This document shows, piece after piece, positions 19,568-31,754 of a stretch of 64,000 nucleotides of DNA. Every line of letters starts with the position of its first letter. Positions within the stretch are counted from its first letter, which is position 1. The stretch is from Eriocheir sinensis (lineage: Eukaryota > Arthropoda > Malacostraca > Decapoda > Varunidae), in assembly GCF_024679095.1 (NCBI RefSeq), contig NW_026111627.1, forward strand, positions 382,905 to 446,904, written 5' to 3'. The notes under the pieces were generated by a model. The model saw only the letters and a program-made list of their open reading frames with translations, searched no databases and was not told the origin of the DNA. A program made the position numbers and the translations under genes.

Positions 19568-20200
19568 CGTGCTGTCGGTCGGTCAGTCGGTTGGTTGGTC
19601 AGTTGGTCGTTTGGTCATTCTATCGGTCGTTTGTTCGGTCGGTCGTTCTGTCGGTCAGTCGGTCGTTTGGTTGGTCCATCGTCTGGCCGGTCGGTCGGTT
19701 GGTCGTTCTTTCGTTCGTTCGGTCGGTCGGTCGAGCGTTCGCTCGATCTGTCGGTCGTTCGGTTGGTCGGTCATTGGATCACTCGGATGGGTGCTCCATC
19801 ATTCGGTCGGTTGGTCGTTCGCTCGGTTCGTCGTTCGTTCGTTTGTTCGTTCGGTCGGTCGGTCTTTTGGTCGTTCGCTTGTTCGTTCGTTCGTTCGTGC
19901 GGTCGGTCGATCGCTCGTTCGTTTGTTCGTTCGTTCGTTTGTCGTTCGTTCGGTCGTTCATTCGTTCGGTCGTTCATTTGTTCGTTCGGCCGGTCGTTCG
20001 TTGGTTCGTTCGGTCGCTCGTTCATTCGTTCGTTCGGCTGGTGGTTCTTTCGTTTGGTCGCTCGTTCGTTCGATCGGTCGGTCTTTTGGTCGTCCGCTTG
20101 TTCGTTCGTTCGTTCGTTCGTGTGGTCGGCTGGTCGCTCGTTCGTTTGTTCGTTCGGTCGTTTGTCGTTCGTTCGGTCGTTCGTTCATTAGATCGTTAGC
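19568..20200. repeat. (TCGK)n tetranucleotide array, copy 1
   Basis: About 630 bases are dominated by TCGG and TCGT, with TTGG, CTCG and similar variants. The period-4 structure gives three open frames rich in Arg, Ser, Val, Phe and Gly on + and Asn, Glu, Arg, Thr, Pro on -. Confidence 0.95.
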
Positions 20201-20234
20201 TGGCTTGCCCGCCCGCATGCCCGATCACCCAATT

Positions 20235-20374
<140 letters not shown>

Positions 20375-20442
20375 TCTCATAACAGAAGGAAACGAAAGAT
20401 AATAAAAATGTTTCCGTCCGGCTCCTCAATCCTCCCTTCCCT

Positions 20443-20502
<60 letters not shown>

Positions 20503-21236
20503 AATAACAGAAAGAGAAACAAAAGAAAACAAGCTTCTTCGTTTTCCTCTCTCCTCCTCATTCTCTTCCTTTTCCTCTTTCTCTTCCTTTTCTTCCTCCT
20601 CCTCCTCCTTCTCTTCCTCTCCCTCTTCCCTCCACTCTTCCCCTTTCACAGCTATTCCCTCCTCCACTCCTACACAGCCTTCACTCTCTTCCCGTTCCTC
20701 CTCCTCCTCCTCCTCCTCCTCCTCCTCCTCCCTCTCCTTCTCCGCCTTCCCTTCCTCTCCCTGTTCTATCTTCTCGTTCCTCTTCCTTCACCTTCCCTAC
20801 CTCTCCCTGTCCATGCTCCTCCCTCTTTTCCTCCACGTTCCCTTTCCCTTCCTCTTCCTCTTCCTGCGCATTCTTTTCCTTTTTTTATATAGTTTTATTT
20901 TATTTTTGTTATTTTTCAGTTTTCTGTTTTTTTTTTTTTGTTTTACTTTTTTTCTATTTTTTTTTGTTTTTGTTTTGGTGTTTATTTTTTTTTTGTTTTA
21001 GTATTTTTTTTGTTTTACTTTTTTCTATTTTTTGTTTTTTTTTTTCGTGTTGTTGATTTTTTTTTCATTTTTTTGTTTTAGTGTTTTTGCTGTTTTACTT
21101 TTTTCTAGGTTTTTTGGTTTTGTTTTGGTCTTAAGTTGATTTTTTTTTTTTTTTTTTTTCGGATTTATTTGGATTTTTTTTTTGGACAAAACGAAAAGTA
21201 AAGTAACTCCTCGTAACTCCGCCCACGCCTCCTCCA

Positions 21237-21579
21237 GCATCCACCCTAACATCTAAGCATGGGTCAGCATCCCACCCTAACATTTAAGCCAGGGTCAGCA
21301 TCCCACCCTGACATTTAAGCCAGGGTCAGCATCCCACCCTGACATTTAAGCCAGGGTCAGCATCCCACCCTGACATTTAAGCCAGGGTCAGCATCCCACC
21401 CTAACCTTTAAGCCAGGGTCAGCATCACACCCTAACATCTAAGGCAGGTTCAGCATCCCACCCTAACATTTAAGCCAGGGTCAGCATCCCACCCTAACAT
21501 TTAAGCCAGGGTCAGCATCCCACTCTGACATTTAAGCCAGGGTCAGCATCCCACTCTGACATTTAAGCTAGGGTCAGCA

Positions 21580-21582
<3 letters not shown>
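21237..21582. repeat. 31-bp satellite array, block 3 (~11 units)
   Basis: Same unit as blocks 1 and 2, located between the two copies of the composite module and followed by (CA)n 21582-21619. Confidence 0.97.
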
Positions 21583-23400
<1,818 letters not shown>

Positions 23401-23860
23401 AAAAGCCTCGTAACTCCGCCCCGCGCCGCGCCCCCGCCTGCCCCCCTGACGTGCCGCTGCTGCTGCCGGTTCTCGTGTTGCGTCTGTCGCTGGAAAACAG
23501 ACACTCACCTCCCGGGCCTCAAATCGCCCGGGCCCAGACGACGACGGTGCCCCCACCTCCTCCCTCTCTCCTTCACCTTCCCTTGCTCTCTTCCTTTTCT
23601 TCCCTTTCTTCCTCCTCCTTCCTTTCCTTTGCCTCTTCCTCCTTACCCTTCATCCCTCCCTTCACCGTCCTCTCCTCTGCCTCTTCCTCCTTACCATTCA
23701 TCCCTTCCTTCACCCTCCTCTCCTCTCCCTGTTCCTCCTTATCCCTTCATCCCTCCCTTCACCTTCCTCTCCTCTGCCTCTTCCTCCTTATCCCTTCATC
23801 ACTCCCTTCCCCTTCCCTTCGTCTCCCTCTTCCTTCTCGTCCCTCTCTTTCTCCTCCTTC
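23401..23860. other. GC-rich patch then pyrimidine-rich DNA
   Basis: 23405-23555 is GC-rich and could be a small coding or CpG patch. 23560-23860 is C/T-rich with repeated CCTTCATCCCTCCC segments every 50-60 bases. I recognise no gene. Confidence 0.4.
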
Positions 23861-25004
23861 ATTCCTCTCTCTGTTCCTCCTTACCCTTCATCACTCCCTT
23901 CACCTTCCCTTCCCCCTGTTCCTTCTCCACCCTCTCTTCCTCCACCCTTCCTTCTTCACCCTGTTCCTCCTCCTTCCTTACTTCCACCCCCTCCTCACCC
24001 TTTCCTTCCAAGCACTCCCTCCCTCCCTTCTCTCCATGTTCGTCCTTGGCCTCTGCTCCCCACTCCTCCTCCTGCACACTCCGCTCCGTGTACTCGAGGC
24101 CCTCGGCCCGCCAGCCTCGCTTGGCCGCCAGGGCTTCCAACTCCTGCCGCCACGCCGCCTCGCTGTTGTTGAGGGCGGCGAGGCAGTGCCACTGCTGCAC
24201 CATGCCGCCTTTCCTGGACTGGTAGAGGCGGTACAGGAACTCCCGGTCCTTGACGGGTTTGGGGACGTCCTTCAGGTTGAACCTGATCTTGCAGGCCGCC
24301 GAAAGCTCCTCCTCCGCCTTGGCCTGTAGCCGCCGGGCCCTGCGTCCCTTACGCTTCTTCGTCTTGCCATCGCCGTTGAGCTGCTGCAGTCGTTCCCGCC
24401 GCTCGACACGTCGCTCGCTGATACGGTCCCGCCGCTCCTGCAGGCGCCTTTGCCGCTCCTGGGCAGTCATACCGCTGAGGCACTCCTCACAGTTGCTGAA
24501 GTAGACGAGGTGTTCAGTACACCTGAGCCGGGCCACCGGTTCCTCCCAGCCCAGCGGATAGGGCGGCTCCCTCTCTGTGCCCGTCAGCTGCACGTCAGCT
24601 TCTTCTTCCTTTTTCTCTTCCCCTCCTTCCTCCCTCCTTTCCGTGTCTGTCTCAGCTAATACCTCTTCCACTTCTACGCAGCCTCCACTCTCCTTCTGCT
24701 CCCCCTCTTCCTCCTCCCTCCCTTCCTCCACCTTGCTCTTCTCTCCTTGTTCCTCCTTGGCCCTTGCCGCCACGTCCGTGTAGGTGAGGGCCACCGTCGT
24801 GGTGGCGGCCCTTGAGTCGGTGTCGCAGAAAGTCTGCACCGCCAGCTGCAGCTGCTGGACCATTGCCGTGGCCGCCGCCACGTCCTGCGGGTTCTTGTTA
24901 GGGTGGGCGGCGAGGGCGAGGCTCCGGCACTGCCTCCTAATCGCCCTCTCCGTGGCACCGCGCGCCAGCCCCAGGAGGCCGTGGTAGTGTCTGGTGGTGG
25001 CCAT
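23859..25004 (-). CDS. J-domain protein with degenerate HPD motif
   Basis: From the ATG at 25004-25002 the frame runs 381 codons to a TGA at 23861-23859. Residues 5-40 resemble a J domain, the DnaJ/Hsp40 module that stimulates Hsp70 ATPase: HYHGLLGLARGATERAIRR, then LALAAHPNKN. The invariant His-Pro-Asp is His-Pro-Asn at residues 34-36, so Hsp70 stimulation is doubtful. An acidic Glu/Lys stretch follows, and then a less biased middle part (YPLGWEEPVARLRC, with C-x13-C-x2-C including SNCEEC; an Arg-rich helix; FNLKDVPKPVKDREFLYRLY). The Glu/Gly/Lys tail is encoded by purine-rich DNA. The frame is open further upstream without an ATG. At 25302-25230 a 25-codon frame from an ATG ends at a good donor (G then GTAAGAG), so an upstream exon is possible. 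I could not find a phase-matched acceptor. Confidence 0.6.
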   Translation of the reverse strand: MATTRHYHGLLGLARGATERAIRRQCRSLALAAHPNKNPQDVAAATAMVQQLQLAVQTFCDTDSRAATTTVALTYTDVAARAKEEQGEKSKVEEGREEEEGEQKESGGCVEVEEVLAETDTERREEGGEEKKEEEADVQLTGTEREPPYPLGWEEPVARLRCTEHLVYFSNCEECLSGMTAQERQRRLQERRDRISERRVERRERLQQLNGDGKTKKRKGRRARRLQAKAEEELSAACKIRFNLKDVPKPVKDREFLYRLYQSRKGGMVQQWHCLAALNNSEAAWRQELEALAAKRGWRAEGLEYTERSVQEEEWGAEAKDEHGEKGGRECLEGKGEEGVEVRKEEEQGEEGRVEEERVEKEQGEGKVKGVMKGKEEQREE

Positions 25005-25360
25005 CGAGGCGCCGTGCGTCACGGTGTGGTGCCCGAGAGTGGTGTGCTGTGCGTGCATGTGTTGGTGCTGGCCTTCCAGCGTGCTGCAGCACAGCCTCTT
25101 GGGCGATGAGTTCTGCCCGTGCTTGATGCTCGGGAATTTCTGTTTTTTGGATTGGGGTGGGCGTGGGTGGGGGATCAGGCACGGGATTTTGATTTCTTGA
25201 GATGGAGTCACCCTTTTCCTTTCTCTTACCCCACATAGGGTCGAGATTTACCACATCACCTCGGTTTGAGATATGCCGTTTTAGGGAGCTCGGAGTTGAC
25301 ATAGCATGGGGCGAAGTCTAGAGCTAGTTGCACCTTTTGTAGGGAAGATCGCTACGGGAG

Positions 25361-25874
25361 CTGAGTGGCTGGGTGGAGGGAGGGTGATGTTAGCTACGGG
25401 ATCTGATTGGCTGGATGGAAGGAGGGTAATGTTAGCTACGGGAGCTGATTGGCTGGATGGAAGGAGGGTAATGTTAGCTACGGGAGCTGATTGGCTGGAT
25501 GGAAGGAAGGTAATGTTAGCTACGGGATCTGATTGGCTGGATGGAAGGAGGGTAATGTTAGCTACGGGATCTGATTGGCTGGATGGAAGGAGGGTGATGT
25601 TAGCTACTGGAGCTGATTGGCTGGATGGAAGGAGGGTAATGTTAGCTACGGGATCTGATTGGCCGGATGGAAGGAGGGTGATGTTAGCTACGGGAACTGA
25701 TTGGCTGGATGGAAGAAGGGTAATGTTAGCTACGGGAGCTGATTGGCTGGATGGAAGGAGGGTGATGTTAGCTACGGGAGCTGATTGACTGGATGGAAGG
25801 AGGGTAATGTTAGCTACGGGAGCTGATTGGCTAGATGAAGGGAAAGAGATGTTAGCTACGGGATCTGATTGGCT
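25361..25874 (-). promoter_or_regulatory. 42-bp minisatellite of CCAAT (NF-Y-like) sites
   Basis: There are thirteen units at exactly 42-base spacing, read on + as CTGATTGGCTGGATGG, AAGGAGGGTAATG, TTAGCTACGGGA or close variants. The CTGATTGGCT core starts at 25403, 25445, 25487, 25529, 25571, 25613, 25655, 25697, 25739, 25823 and 25865. Degenerate cores are at 25361 (GAGTGG) and 25781 (ATTGA). On the - strand the core is AGCCAATCAG, which matches the known NF-Y consensus RRCCAATCAG. The array lies 60 bases upstream of the first ATG and about 360 bases upstream of the J-domain start of the - strand gene. Regulatory function is inference. Confidence 0.6.
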
Positions 25875-26160
25875 GGGTAGAATCTTGGCCTCGGTTCGCC
25901 AGTTTGAAAAGACTCTCGTTGAAGTTGCCGGGGGTATTCACGGACTGTTTTGTGACCCTAGTGATGGCTGTAGTGTACACGCCTTCAGCGTCTTGAATGG
26001 TAAAGTCACCCGTGACAACTTGGCCAAGCTTCTCCGCGGCCTTGGGAAACAGTCGTAATGGCAGCCCGATACGTTTAACATAATGGCGCTTTGGGGTAAA
26101 AAGTGAGCATTTTCTCCATTCCGTAATTGTTTACTCCCACCATCTTAAGTATTGTGCGAA
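25875..26160. other. Unique sequence beyond the CCAAT array
   Basis: Non-repetitive. A + frame continues through the 42-bp repeat to a stop at 26056-26058 with one internal TGA. A short stretch at 25945-25970 (TTTTGTGACCCTAGTGATGG) resembles the core of the dispersed repeat at 51865. I see no gene. Confidence 0.35.
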
Positions 26161-26219
26161 ATATATGAATAATAACACTGGTATTTGTCCCGAGGTTATG
26201 GCCGTGACGTCACCGCCGG

Positions 26220-26870
26220 AAGAGATAATGGAAAGGGAAGGAAAAAAAGTGGAGCTGGAAGTGGAAGGAGAGAAGAAGTGGAGGGAGGAAACTGAAAGGG
26301 AAGGTGATAAAGGGAAGTGTAAATGCGAGGAGGAAGAGAACGTGTGGGAGGGAAAAAGGGAGCTGTTAGTGGAAGAAGAGAAAGATAGAGAAAATGTTGT
26401 GAAAGTTAATAAAAATGTGTGATTGGAGGAGAGAAAAAAAAGTGTCAGGAGAGAGAAAGTGAACGTTAAGTGTTGGATAATAAGAGGGGGACAAGGGGAC
26501 TGAGAAGGATAAGAAAGAACGGCAATAATGGAGAGAGATACAAGCTGAAAATGGAGGAAAAGGAAAAGGGAGGGAGAAACTAGGAAAAGGAGACACTGGG
26601 GAAGGGGGGGGTGGGGGGAGGAAGTAAAGGAGAAAAAAGGAAGTAAGAAAGAAAGGGAGTAGGGAAGTGTGAGGCGAGTATAGAAGGAAGGAAGGAAGGA
26701 AGGAAATAAGAGTGAAAGGGAGTGAGGAAGGAAGTAAGGGAGAGAGAGAATAATTAAGTAATGAATAAAAAAAGTAGGATTGAAAAAGGAAAGTAGCAAG
26801 AAGTGGTGATGGAGGAGCAGGGGAGGAGGGATGGAGGAAAGGGGAACACAAAGCACACAAAGAAAGAACA
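26220..26870. repeat. Purine-rich low-complexity block
   Basis: The + strand is G/A-rich (GGAAGG, GAGAAAG). It gives Glu/Lys/Gly frames on + and Ser/Leu/Phe/Pro frames on -. It contains a short (GGAA)n at 26687-26704. Confidence 0.75.
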
Positions 26871-26885
26871 AACAACAGCAGACCT

Positions 26886-26901
26886 GGGCCCGTATCCTCG
26901 A
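26886..26901 (+). repeat. Harbinger left TIR
   Basis: GGGCCCGTATCCTCGA, perfect inverted match to 40060-40075. Confidence 0.85.
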
Positions 26902-27091
26902 CAACTATTAATACTAAACTTGGTATTAACTTTCGACTTTGGCATTAACTTCACTCTCAAAGTGTATCCACAACAACTATTAGCCTAATACCTACTCTTA
27001 GCTTTGGTATTAACTTGAGAGTGCTGGCGAGGACTTCTAAACACTTAATAGTAAAGTTAATAGTGAAACCCAGACCCAGCTCCATATCAAC

Positions 27092-27640
27092 ATGGCCCCC
27101 GGACTTCCTCGTCCAGCCCGCCTCCGCAATTTAGAGTTTGATAGGGCGCTTTGGAACTGTATAACGATGGTGAACTTGTCAAGACATACATATTAGACCG
27201 TGCAGGAATGGAGTATGTGACTGATTTGGTGAGAAGAGAGCTACAAGATCCAGTTCAAAGGGAGCATTCCCGCACCCCGGGGTTGAAAGTGATTTTGACT
27301 TAAAGGTACTTGGCTACAGGAAAAATGCTGTGGTGTTCAAGGGATGAGTTAGGGGGTAGGCCAGAGTAGTGTAAGCAGGGTGATTGTGGAAAGTCTGGCC
27401 GCCCTCAGTGACCCGTAGGTAGTCGGGAGGTTTATCCAGTCTCCCCTTGATAGGGTGGAGATCCGTGTAAAGCAAACAGAATTCTACCAACTTGCCGGTG
27501 TTGTGGGAGTGATAGACTGTACCCATGTGAAAATAATATCACCAAAAGAAAACGATGTAGTTTATGTCAACAGAAAAAAAAAATAAACATAGCTTGAACA
27601 TACAATTAGTGTTTGATGCCTTTGTTATTGACTAAAATGT
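27092..27640 (+). pseudogene. HARBI1-like Harbinger transposase, decayed
   Basis: This is a DDE-type nuclease that cuts and rejoins transposon ends. The pieces lie in several frames. They are an N-terminal MAPGLPRPARLRNL from an ATG at 27092, LDRAGMEYVTDLVRREL with a helical region typical of HARBI1, RYLATGKM, QSSVSRVIVESLAAL (the helix-turn-helix-like part), then LAGVVGVIDCTHVKIISP and ENDVVYVNRK around the first catalytic Asp. The last is SLNIQLVFDAF, carrying the second Asp region. Several frameshifts and stops (for example at 27195 and 27300) and loss of the C-terminal Glu region show it is dead. The order and motifs leave little doubt about the family. Confidence 0.85.
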
Positions 27641-28061
27641 GAAATATTCGAGTTAAGGAAAACAAAACATGGAAAAAAACTTTTATTTGTAGCAGAAAGG
27701 TACACACATGCAAATGAAAAAGATGACATTAAAATTGCATTAAAATGTCATTTAGAATATGATTTATAATTATTGCTGCCGGTTATTCATATTGAGATAA
27801 TGGTGGTAAGAAAGCTTGTTAGAGACGTCTGCCAGTGTGAGGGAGGAGGAACGAAAGGTCGAGGTGACCACATCGCGAACATCATGACTTATGAGTGAAG
27901 TAAAACGAGGTTACTTGGTTTCTGTTTACAAAGTTCCAAGTGGAAAAACAACTTTATTGTGAATTCAGTGTATACTTTTCTGGAGTATTGTGTTTACTGA
28001 GTGAATTGGTGACCAATCTGTTGCTATTTGTGTCTTGCTTGAAGATATTCATCATTGGATT
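27641..28061. other. AT-rich Harbinger interior
   Basis: No gene seen. It follows the transposase remnant, and the rest of that gene is not recognisable. Confidence 0.4.
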
Positions 28062-28683
28062 CAAAGCTATGGTATTAATGTGCAATAGTCATCATAACAA
28101 AATACGTAGTAATTAATTATATATATCAACCTATTTATTTTCATGAGATCATGGTATGACCACTGAAAAACATAGCTTTTTATCTTGGCTCCATTACAAA
28201 TTCAGTATATAATTACTCTATTAGTGGAATCTAGTTTTCAGCATCTTTTATTATTATGCCAATATTCTAAGCACTCAGCTTGCAAACATGCTTAGGTTTA
28301 TGTTGTCAGTTTGGGTCGGACTTATGTGAACACTTTACCAAGTGACCTAAGATTACTCAATGCTCGCAAAGCTATGGTATTAACGTGCAATGGTCATCAT
28401 AACAAAATACGTAGTAATTAATTATATATGTCAACCTAATTATTTTCATGAGATCATGGTATGACCGCTGAAAACAAAGCTTTTTTTATCTTAGCTCCAT
28501 TACAAATTCAGTATATAACTATTCATATATTCAATAAAGTAGTGGAATCCAGTTTTCAGCATCTTTTATTATTATGCCAATATTCTAAACACTCAGCTTA
28601 CAAACACGCTTAGGTTTATGTTGTCAGCTTGGGTCGGACTTAGGTGAACACTTTACCAAGTGACCTAAGATTACTCAATGCTA
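28062..28683. repeat. Tandem duplication, 305-bp unit, two copies
   Basis: Copy 1 (28062-28366) and copy 2 (28367-28683) both start CAAAGCTATGGTATTAA and end with AAGATTACTCAATGCT. They differ by scattered substitutions and a short insertion (TATTCATATATTCAATAAAG) in copy 2. Confidence 0.95.
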
Positions 28684-28824
28684 CATCTTTGATTGTGAGT
28701 TCATCAGAGAGCACTGGAGAGCAGCATGAGTCTAATTAGGTGCTAATGAATATCCTGCCTGCATCACAGACTACATAAAATGCAAATATGATCAGTGCCT
28801 CAAGGTGTTATAAGCTAATGATAG

Positions 28825-29028
<204 letters not shown>

Positions 29029-29257
29029 TGTCTGCCCTAATGTCCCTCCCATTTTTGAAGGCCAAATGACGCCCCTGATTGTAACAACGCATCTTGTAAC
29101 ACCCATGACTGGGTGCCGGTGCAAATCTCCTCATTTAACACCGAGAAATTAATCTAGGCTCTAGGGAACTCGGAAAAATCCAAGTTAGAGAGTGCTGGCT
29201 GTGGAGATTGAACCAGTGACCTTCGACATACAAAGCCATGTCTGTCAGTCGAGCCAA

Positions 29258-29540
29258 TAAAGGTAAAAGGTAAAGTTGGGGCATACGCTATAGCAGCGCG
29301 TGGCCTCGGTGCTCATCTCCGTAACATTGGGCCTTGAGCCTGTGGTGAGAGGAGCCCATTACAGGACACAGGGCCTGTGTGACATCCGGGCTACCACAGT
29401 TTCCCCAGGTAGTCATTTATCGACCAGCCCGAGAGGGAGGATGATCAGCTGGGTTAGCTGCACGCCGACTGCCCAGGCCGGGATTCGAACCCGGGCCCAC
29501 GTAGAAGCCAGGCATGCTGACCACTAGACCACGGAGGCGT
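29258..29540 (-). mobile_element. tRNA-derived SINE, copy 1
   Basis: Read on the - strand, the head (29540 downwards) is tRNA-like. The A box TGGTCTAGTGG is at 29531-29521 and the B box GGTTCGAATCC at 29491-29481, both perfect pol III promoter matches. The body follows with CATCCTCCCTCTCGGGCTGG, and the 3' end is a short (TTTACC)n-like tail at 29275-29258. Related copies lie at 44505-44800 and 43296-43495. The element sits inside the Harbinger transposon. Confidence 0.9.
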
Positions 29541-29756
29541 ATTGGAGCCCAATCTCAAGTGAACCCACTCACAATGGCACACAATTTTTTTTTCCGGTAA
29601 ATTTTGTGCTTTGAATGAATTTGCTAATCATTTCTGTCGAAAAACAGCAGAGATTATTTTTCACCCCCTCCACCCTAACCTTATCAGTAATAAAAAAAAA
29701 AAAAGTGACAAAATCATAGCCTTGAGGCAGTAATATTCAGCCCCAGCATCAAAAAA
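29541..29756. other. AT-rich spacer
   Basis: No feature beyond short A and T runs. Confidence 0.4.
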
Positions 29757-30026
29757 TTATACTGCTGCCCTATGAAAGGCATCTCTTAACTCCGATGAAG
29801 TAGGTGGTGACTGTGGTGGAGCAGCTTCATTGTCATCCCTTGCAGTGGCTGGTGTCATTGGGCCAGCAGATGATGAAGCAGTGGCTGGTGTCATAGGGCC
29901 AGCAGATGATGAAGCAGTGGCTGGTGTCATAGGGCCAGCAGATGATGAAGCAGTGGCTGGTGTCATAGGGCCAGCAGATATTGAAGCGGTGGCTGTTGCC
30001 GGAGCAGCTAATGGTACCTTTTCCAC
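29757..30026 (-). pseudogene. Harbinger second-gene segment with 36-bp coding minisatellite
   Basis: The - strand frame reads LVEKVPLAAPATATAS, then four 36-base units coding about 12 residues each (SAGPMTPATASS type). It ends DDNEAAPPQ, TSSELRDAFHRAAV before a stop near 29757. The low-complexity linker resembles the Pro/Ser/Ala linker after the DNA-binding domain in Harbinger Myb/SANT-like proteins. Its position between the two Harbinger gene halves fits that, but assignment is inference. The CR1-like copy at 30029-31740 interrupts the same region. Confidence 0.35.
29845..29990. repeat. 36-bp minisatellite, four copies
   Basis: The unit is GTGGCTGGTGTCATAGGG followed by CCAGCAGATGATGAAGCA. 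Copies are nearly identical, and the last carries GATATTGAAGCG. Confidence 0.95.
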
Positions 30027-30028
30027 AA

Positions 30029-31740
30029 GTAACATAAGAACATAAGAACGCAGGAGTCTGCAAGAGGCCGGTAGGCCTGTACGAGGCAGCTCCTTTGACC
30101 CTAAGCTCCCGTGTATCTAATCCCACCTAATATCGCTGTCCATGAATTTATCTAGTCTATTTTTGAATGTGACAATTGTATTGGCACTCACCACATGACT
30201 GCTAAGCCTATTCCACTCATCCACCACCCTGTTAGTAAACCAATTTTTGCCTATGTCCCTGTTGAATCTGAATTTATCCAGTTTAAACTCATTACTTCGT
30301 CCTACCCGGTTCTCTCACCAACAAAACCTTATGAATGTCTCCCTTATTAAAGCCCTTCATCCATTTATAAACCTCGATCATGTCTCCACGCACCCTTCGC
30401 CTTTCTAGAGAATGCAAGTTTAACTGTTTGAGTCTTTCCTCGTATGGCAAGTTTCTCAACCCCTGAATCATCTTAGTCATCCTCCTCTGCACCGATTCTA
30501 ACATTTTGATATCCATTCTATAGTAGGGTGACCAGAACTGAACCGCATAGTCAAGATGAGGTCTAACTAATGCTAAATATAGTTTGAGGAAGACTTCGTG
30601 GCTTCTGTTGCTTACGCTCCTTGAAATAAATCCCAGTACCCTATTAGCTCGATTTCTAGCTTGAATGCATTGTGCCCTTGGACGGAGATCAGAGCTCACT
30701 AAGACCCCTAAATCCCTCTCGCACCCAGACCTACTTATGAGAGTCTCATTTAAGCAATAGTTATGTGAGGGGTTGTTCCTACCTACACTCAGAATACTGC
30801 ACTTCCCTACATTGAACTCCATCTGCCATTTATCCGCCCAGTCATATAATCTGTTGAGTTCACCTTGGAGAATACTAGCGTCCTGATCCGACTCAATTAC
30901 TCTACCGATCTTGGTATCATCTGCAAATTTACTAACATCACTACTAATTCCTGTGTCTAAGTCATTGATATAAATAATAAACAAAAGTGGACCTAATACC
31001 GAACCTTGTGGGACCCCACTCGTAACACATCCCCAGTCAGATCTTTTACCATTGATTTGCACTCTTTGCTTCCTATTGCTAAGCCACGCCTTGACCCAGT
31101 TCAAAACTTTACCCTCTACTCCGTGAGCCTGTAATTTAAGCAACAGTCGTTGGTGAGGAACTTTGTCAAACGCTTTACTAAAATCAAGATAGATTACATC
31201 ATAATTTTCATCTCTGTCAACCGCCTCAAATACTTTATTGTAGAAGGACAAGAGATTGGTGAGGCAACCTACCTTTTGTGAACCCATGCTGCGAGTCGTG
31301 AATTAAGCTATGTTTCTCTAAATGCTCCCGAATGTTCCTGGCTATTATGGACTCCAGCATCTTCCCTATAACCGATGTTAAGCTAATTGGGCGATAGTTT
31401 GAAGCAACTGACCTGTCTCCCTTTTTAAAAATCGGCGTCACATTAGCTACTTTCCATTGGCTCGGCACATAGCCAGTATTTACCGACATCTTAAAGATGT
31501 CGGTTAGTGGGTCACTGATTATATCACCTAACTCCTTTAATACCCTCGGAAATATCACGTCAGGACCTGGCGACTTGTTCTTCTTCAGCTTATCTATCTC
31601 ATCCTGAACTACTTGCCTGGTAATGATTATATCCCTCAATTTATCGCCATCCCCGCCCTCGTACACCTGAACTCTTTCCGGTATAGTCGTTCGATCCTCC
31701 TGTGTGAATACTGAAAGGAAGTAGTCGTTCAACAATGTGC
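30029..31740 (-). mobile_element. CR1-like LINE family C, copy 2, 5'-truncated
   Basis: It runs from an ACATAAGAACATAAGAACG tail at 30029-30048, the reverse complement of the (GTTCTTAT)n tail of copy 1, through 3' UTR and RT on the - strand. It is truncated at the beginning of the RT region near 31740. About 90% of residues match copy 1 by eye. Confidence 0.92.
30110..31740 (-). pseudogene. Reverse transcriptase of family C copy 2
   Basis: The RT starts at LLNDYFLSVFTQED and carries KKNKSPGPDVIFP, ANVTPIFKKGD, NYRPISLTSVIG and QHGFTKGR. A frameshift near 31270 follows, then motif A (VIYLDFSKAFDKVPH), motif B ([15 protein letters not shown]) and motif C ([10 protein letters not shown]). After a second shift near 30300 the last residues (FKLDKFRFNRDIGKNWFTNR, VVDEWNRL) are in another frame, ending near 30110. 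The catalytic motifs are intact in sequence but the gene is broken. Confidence 0.92.
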
Positions 31741-31754
31741 TCATAATGAACAAT

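Noticed and set aside
25306..26058. Open frame of 14-residue repeats (MLATGADWLDGRRV) followed by a 60-residue unique tail
   Set aside because: The frame is open because 42 is divisible by three. It has an internal TGA at about 25789 and no recognisable domain. The regulatory reading of the repeat explains it better, though a peptide cannot be fully excluded.
29462..29540. tRNA gene call at the SINE head
   Set aside because: A and B boxes are perfect, but the sequence continues into a conserved SINE body with a TTTACC tail and recurs at 44.8 kb. The acceptor stem does not close.
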